A stretch of 64,000 nucleotides of DNA, taken from positions 248,001-312,000 of the forward strand of contig NW_017386059.1 in the NCBI RefSeq assembly GCF_000237925.1, given 5' to 3'. The DNA comes from Schistosoma mansoni. Lineage: Eukaryota > Platyhelminthes > Trematoda > Strigeidida > Schistosomatidae. A program made the translations under genes and the position numbers. Positions 59,850 through 64,000 of the stretch are shown one piece after another. The notes below the pieces were generated by a model that worked only from the letters and a program-made list of their open reading frames with translations, made no database searches and had not been told where the DNA came from. Within the stretch, counting starts at the first letter, position 1. Every line of letters begins with the position of its first letter.

Positions 59850-60685
59850 ATAATTACTTACGCATGTTACTCTTTGTGGAGGAGCATAGGCCGCCCACCA
59901 GCGGTAAGACTAAAAGCAGCAAACCCAAGGTCCGAAGGCGAAGTCGTACTTCTGACTGTACAGAGGTGTGACAGCAGTAAGATGTCTCCTTCAGACAACC
60001 AGCATAACAGCGATGCTGCCTTCCCACGAGGAGGGGTGGGGTTAGAAAAGGTCGACCCTAAAAATGCACACCTCGCCTTATCCCACGGATTTCCATCTCC
60101 GGCGGTAAGGTCCTTTAAAGAACGGAGCTAACACAAAAACTACCCACAAAAAGGTCGTGTGTGACCGACCTCAAGCAGTTGTCCCTTGGGCACTGCGATC
60201 ACGCTCTCAGGTCATTAAGACTACTTCTAACCTAATTCCCTTTTCAGGTACCTCTAGAAGAACCCTTCCACGGTGTGGGCAACCGGGAAGTGATAACTGC
60301 CCTCATACCTCTAACAGCACTCAAGAACACAGAGCACTCTCCATGCCGCCCTGTCCTCGGAAATCCTTTCCAGTTGCTATTCATCCTTTTGATGTCTGCT
60401 TCCAATTCCTGACGTAGTGTGTTCTTTGGCTTTCCGCTTTTCCGTTTCCTTTCAGGATTCCGAGTTAGGGCTTGCCTCGTGATGCGGTTTGGTGATTTCC
60501 TTAATGCATGTCCTATCCACTTCCAACGTCTTTTCCTAATTTCCTCTTCAGCTGGAAGCTGGTTTGTCCTCTCCCACAGTAGGATGTTGCTGATAGTATC
60601 CGGCCAGTAAATGTTGAGTATTTTGCGTAGACAACTGTTTTTAAATACTTGTACGTTTTTGATGATGGTTGCAGCAGTTCTCCGC
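59850..60685 (-). mobile_element. RTE 3' part, chimeric 3' end
   Basis: On -: connection-domain remains (60650-60420, related to 25740-26144), then the segment shared with 40633-41000 (60268-59893), then GGLCSSTKSNMRK, a stop, and GTAAGTAAT, the same kind of ending as the copy at 22814. In the 22.8-kb copy the connection domain joins the ending without this 375-bp segment. Confidence 0.7.
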
Positions 60686-60689
60686 TTGT

Positions 60690-60950
60690 AACTCTCCTAG
60701 AGTTACTGCCGGTTTCAAGCCCGAGTAAAGGAGGAGGGTTAGGTGTGGGGTCGGCAACCTCATCCCGTAGAAAAAAACCTTTTTAAAATACTCCAACCAG
60801 ACTAAACAAATTAAACCATTTAAACTCTACCCTGGGAGTTAAAGGAATAATTATGACGCCTCACGATGAACGCCGAGATCCTTCAGAAGTCATGAGGCCG
60901 ATTCCCCTTCTAACACCCAGAACAACAATTTTTATAGGTTCATGGTTCAT
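60690..60950 (+). mobile_element. RTE 5' region, inverted relative to its 3' part
   Basis: Shares 'GAATAATTATGACGCCTCACGATGAA' and 'CCCCTTCTAACA' with the reverse copy at 13375-13460. It directly abuts the reverse RTE 3' part. A perfect short palindrome GTAACTCT-CCT-AGAGTTAC lies at the junction (about 60688-60706). Confidence 0.65.
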
Positions 60951-60959
60951 AATCAGTAC

Positions 60960-62485
60960 AGTCTGTTTGTAGTATTACCTCACAGCATAGAAAATCTGTG
61001 ACAACAACAGTAAAAGTCTTACTGCAGGTTTGAATGACTAATAGACAAACAAGTACATCACTCTACAGCCTCACAAGAAATAGCATTGGTCCAAGTTGCT
61101 ATATCTCGGAATTACACAACAAAAGGAAAGACATATGATGAGATCGTAGCAAAATAACCTTTAAAAGATATCAGTAAATAATCTTCCATTTGAGCGGAAT
61201 ATAGGATTTCACTTCGTATTGTGTGAAAAATTCACTAAGCATTTTGAAACATTTCTTTAGTCTTTCGCAACTAACCAAATCCAATATAAGCTGGTTTGTA
61301 AGGCAATAGTTCTGAACCAATTTGATATTCTGTATCTGACCTTCAAAACAGTATTATTTACATATGAAATAACATTTTACCTGATCGATTTTATGCCGTA
61401 TAAGTGACTTATTCATGAAGTATAGAAAAATAATACGGTATTCATTCATCGTAATTTTTCAGTCACTTCATGTTTCTACGGTTAATCGATAAGTATGTAT
61501 TATAATTCATTCATTTCCACATAGTTTACGTTATTTCCATAAAATCAAATTTGATAATAATGTTCTGTATGTTACTAAATTTCTGCTAGTTTGTGCTTAA
61601 AGTATGCATTAACAATCAAATCTAAATAAACGTGAATGAATGTGAATTGTCCAGATTAAGCAGATATGAAAACAGTTAATTTTAAGATACATAACATTAT
61701 TTATTATTTTCAAAAGATATTGTGAAACTTCATATTCAATTCGCAAAGGTATAGCGTATGTCTCTTCACTTAAAGATATCATTTTTGTCCTTCAATACCA
61801 ATATAGGTTTTGATGTGATTGGTAGACGACTTATTAACGGCTTTATTGAAGTGGATTGTAGATTCGGCTTCACAAGAATTCTCAATAGTTTTATTCGTTG
61901 TGTTGTGTTGTTTTACTGCATAAATTGTACTCCGAACTGGGTAATTTTGATGAATAGTGTTTGTGATCAAACTGAATTGATGGTATAGTATTGTTTAGGA
62001 TGTCTTAAAGCGTCAGATATAACACAGATACACTTTTAATGATTTTGATATATGTACCTATATTTAAAAGTCCTTGTGCTTTTTCCTAAACCTCCTTAGT
62101 CAACGTCAATATTACGAATTTTTTTAGACTCTTATCTACAATATATTACTTGGGCTATGGAACAAGCGGGATAAATAATACTGTTAATTAAAAATTCATT
62201 GACTTATGATCTATCAACGGTACAAATTTGCGTATAAATGCAGATCATTATTTCTGCATAGAAATCAACATATGTCTACTTCATCGTTGGTTGTAATTCA
62301 CTCAAACATAAAATTCTTAATCTTTATTTATTGGTATACTTTTCAATAGAGTTTATCAGAATAAATTTTATATAAAAAGAATAATCATCATGACTATCAT
62401 GTACGTATATGAAGATTATATTTGTTTGGTAATATACGAATTTAAAAAAAAATTATTCAAATAAATAGAAATAGACTATTATTAC
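60960..62485. other. Intergenic AT-rich DNA, 3' flank of the dynein gene
   Basis: No coding or repeat signal that I can name. The frame at 61758-61988 has no motif. Confidence 0.55.
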
Positions 62486-62902
62486 CTATTTGACATCACC
62501 TAATAGAGCAACTCCTCTTAAAATCCAATGGTCTGCATCTACTGCACTACGAAGCATTAAAGGAAATATGTAATTCAAGTCAGTACGTTTAGGCTTTTTG
62601 TAAACTGGACATGAATAAAATATTCCAGGTTTACTTTTCTCACCGATTGACTGAGAAAATGCAGATACATGTACTACTGGGAGTGGAGTGTACAATAGTT
62701 TTGGTAGCGGCTCCATTAGTCTAGCCTGTTTACGATCCCAACCAGCTCCATCTAAACTAAGACCATGAATGTAAACACCTTCAGTTGGACCTTTAGTTAA
62801 TTCTTCACGCATTAATTTCGTCACATCGTTTGTTAAAGCTACATCATCTAGGGCATATTTATTTGCTCTGGCCACTTCTTGTCTCATAGCAGTGAGGAAA
62901 CC
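62486..62902 (-). CDS. Axonemal dynein heavy chain, terminal exon
   Basis: Acceptor TTTTAG before GGTTTCCTC; phase 0; stop TAG at 62486-62488. The 138 residues are the C-terminal domain of a dynein heavy chain: GFLTAMRQEVARANKYALDD, EGVYIHGLSLDGAGWDRKQA, a PLPKLLYTPLPVVHV strand, YSCPVYKKPKRTDLNYIFPL and DHWILRGVALLGDVK at the end. The pattern RTDLNYI...HW.LRGVALL.D.K is closest in my memory to the outer-arm DNAH5/DNAH8 group, but other axonemal chains share much of it. Moves cilia and flagella by ATP-driven microtubule sliding. Confidence 0.93.
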   Translation of the reverse strand, partial: GFLTAMRQEVARANKYALDDVALTNDVTKLMREELTKGPTEGVYIHGLSLDGAGWDRKQARLMEPLPKLLYTPLPVVHVSAFSQSIGEKSKPGIFYSCPVYKKPKRTDLNYIFPLMLRSAVDADHWILRGVALLGDVK

Positions 62903-63709
62903 CTAAAATAAGAAAGTGAATAGTTATAACAATTCGTAATCGTTGAAACGGCTGAAAAAATACTGGATTACTTTATCCATAATGAAGTGATTGAAAGTTT
63001 TAAAATTGGCTTTTTTTATGTACAAAGTTGATTCCTTAAACTACGAAACAAGCACAAAAATTGAATGAGCCACTCTGCATAAATTAATGATATTGAAAAT
63101 GAATATGCTTACAGAAGTATCTTGACATGTTGAAGTAGAGACTAAACTAAAAGCGGTCTCAGTAGGAATTTGTCTCCTAGAAGATTTTTTGGTCAAAGAT
63201 ATCATTTGAACCTATTCTACTGGATTTTACAGTTTAAAATAATTTTATCTAAAGGTAAACAGTAAAATAAGTTCAGAGAAATCACCACTTATTTATAATA
63301 AGGGGTTGGATAAACTACTATTCTGTAATCGTTGAAATCCATTTAAATATGTTTAGTTAGGATCGTAAACATAGTGGTAGATGGCTAGAGATAGCCTCCA
63401 AAATCTTCTGTAGGCTTAAAGTATAAAATTTGTTTCTGCAACTTTGGTTTTTCAGCCGACTGCACAATTAATCGTTTAACTTTTTTAGCAGAAGTATTTC
63501 TGACGAGTCAAACACTTCAAAATGTACACTTATAGTTATTTAGATAGCATCATTTACTTGTTAATGTTTCTCAGAGTTACCGATTGTGACTTAAAAACTG
63601 AATAGACCAACCGCAAAGGCCTACTCCATTTGATGTTCGACAATGTGCTATTAGTTCACATCTAGAAATTATTTCCAAAAATAAATAAACATTCCTACAT
63701 GAAACTCAC

Positions 63710-63838
63710 TTGAGGATTAAAAAATCCTGTCATCCAATAGCAAATTGGACGACCTTCGAAAAGCCAATTACTAAATTGGGCATTCCTGTCAAGTAAATCT
63801 GTGAACCAAAATCCAAGAGTAGCTGATTCCCATGACAT
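63710..63838 (-). CDS. Axonemal dynein heavy chain, penultimate exon
   Basis: Acceptor TTCTAG, donor CCTCAA|GTGAGT, 129 bases in phase 0. Encodes [40 protein letters not shown] and NPQ, which joins GFLTAMRQEV of the next exon to form the family's highly conserved [17 protein letters not shown]. Remaining exons lie right of the window. The ATG is internal. Confidence 0.93.
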
Positions 63839-64000
63839 CTAGAAAAGGGTTTTATGAATAGAAAATGTTGGCAAAACAGTATTTCTTTTGTGATTTCAAA
63901 CGTGATAACATGGTTTTTATTAATAAGTCATTAAAAAACAGGGACTGATTTTTTTCATGTAAAGGGGCTCGAATAACTTAGCAGTAACATCTCAGAGTGT
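63839..64000 (-). other. Dynein intron, start
   Basis: AT-rich sequence up to the window edge; no exon seen. Confidence 0.5.

Noticed and set aside
61758-61988. 76-codon + frame
   Set aside because: Cys/Phe-rich by composition, without start context, splice sites or motif.
1-64000. CRISPR arrays, bacterial operons or phage features
   Set aside because: No spaced direct-repeat arrays; genes are spliced and eukaryotic.

Overview
This is a eukaryotic, AT-rich, intron-rich and repeat-dense window. The protein families and repeats fit a flatworm, most likely a blood fluke of the Schistosoma type: spliced genes with phase-consistent GT-AG introns, RTE-like and CR1-like non-LTR elements, Ty3/gypsy elements, Penelope-like elements and tRNA-derived SINEs. 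The species call is inference, since no marker gene is present. Three runs of N (12726-12925, 26992-27191, 31501-31722) are assembly gaps.

Host genes, left to right. (1) The 3' part of a WD-repeat protein on + (exons 1-994, 10411-12348, 14877-15296, 21726-22364). All three visible introns are phase 0 and are packed with transposon debris. (2) IST1, the ESCRT-III-associated protein, complete on - (four coding exons between 45139 and 39807; the phases join to a 337-residue protein). (3) A small unidentified gene on + with a candidate exon at 54852-54980 and a terminal exon at 58790-59148. (4) The last two exons of an axonemal dynein heavy chain on - (63710-63838 and 62486-62902), running off the right edge. 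Genes 1 and 4 are probably ciliary/flagellar.

Mobile DNA dominates the rest. Intron 1 of the WD gene holds Penelope pieces (1.5-3.5 kb), a decayed gypsy element (4.0-6.1 kb), a CCHC Gag fragment and a decayed RTE copy (6.1-8.3 kb), and SINEs. A 1.78-kb stretch of intron 1 is repeated almost identically in intron 3, exactly 9204 bp away. Introns 2 and 3 carry a 212-bp near-perfect inverted repeat around exon 14877-15296. Downstream of the WD gene is a young nested insertion: an RTE element (22814-28207, -) whose last codons are split by an internally deleted gypsy element with identical 316-bp LTRs and a 5-bp target duplication. A Penelope-like element with pseudo-LTR direct repeats lies at 34.6-37.1 kb, and a MULE transposase fossil at 38.1-38.6 kb. 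A CR1-like element with LTR insertions (45.5-49.3 kb) and a gypsy pol carrying five point-mutation stops (50.4-53.6 kb) follow IST1. Near 59.9-60.95 kb an RTE copy has an inverted 5' part.

I see no new enzymatic system. The notable content is structural: intronic repeats placed so that they could change splicing or copy number of exons, and a well-preserved record of nested and chimeric retrotransposition. Boundaries and identities were judged by eye.
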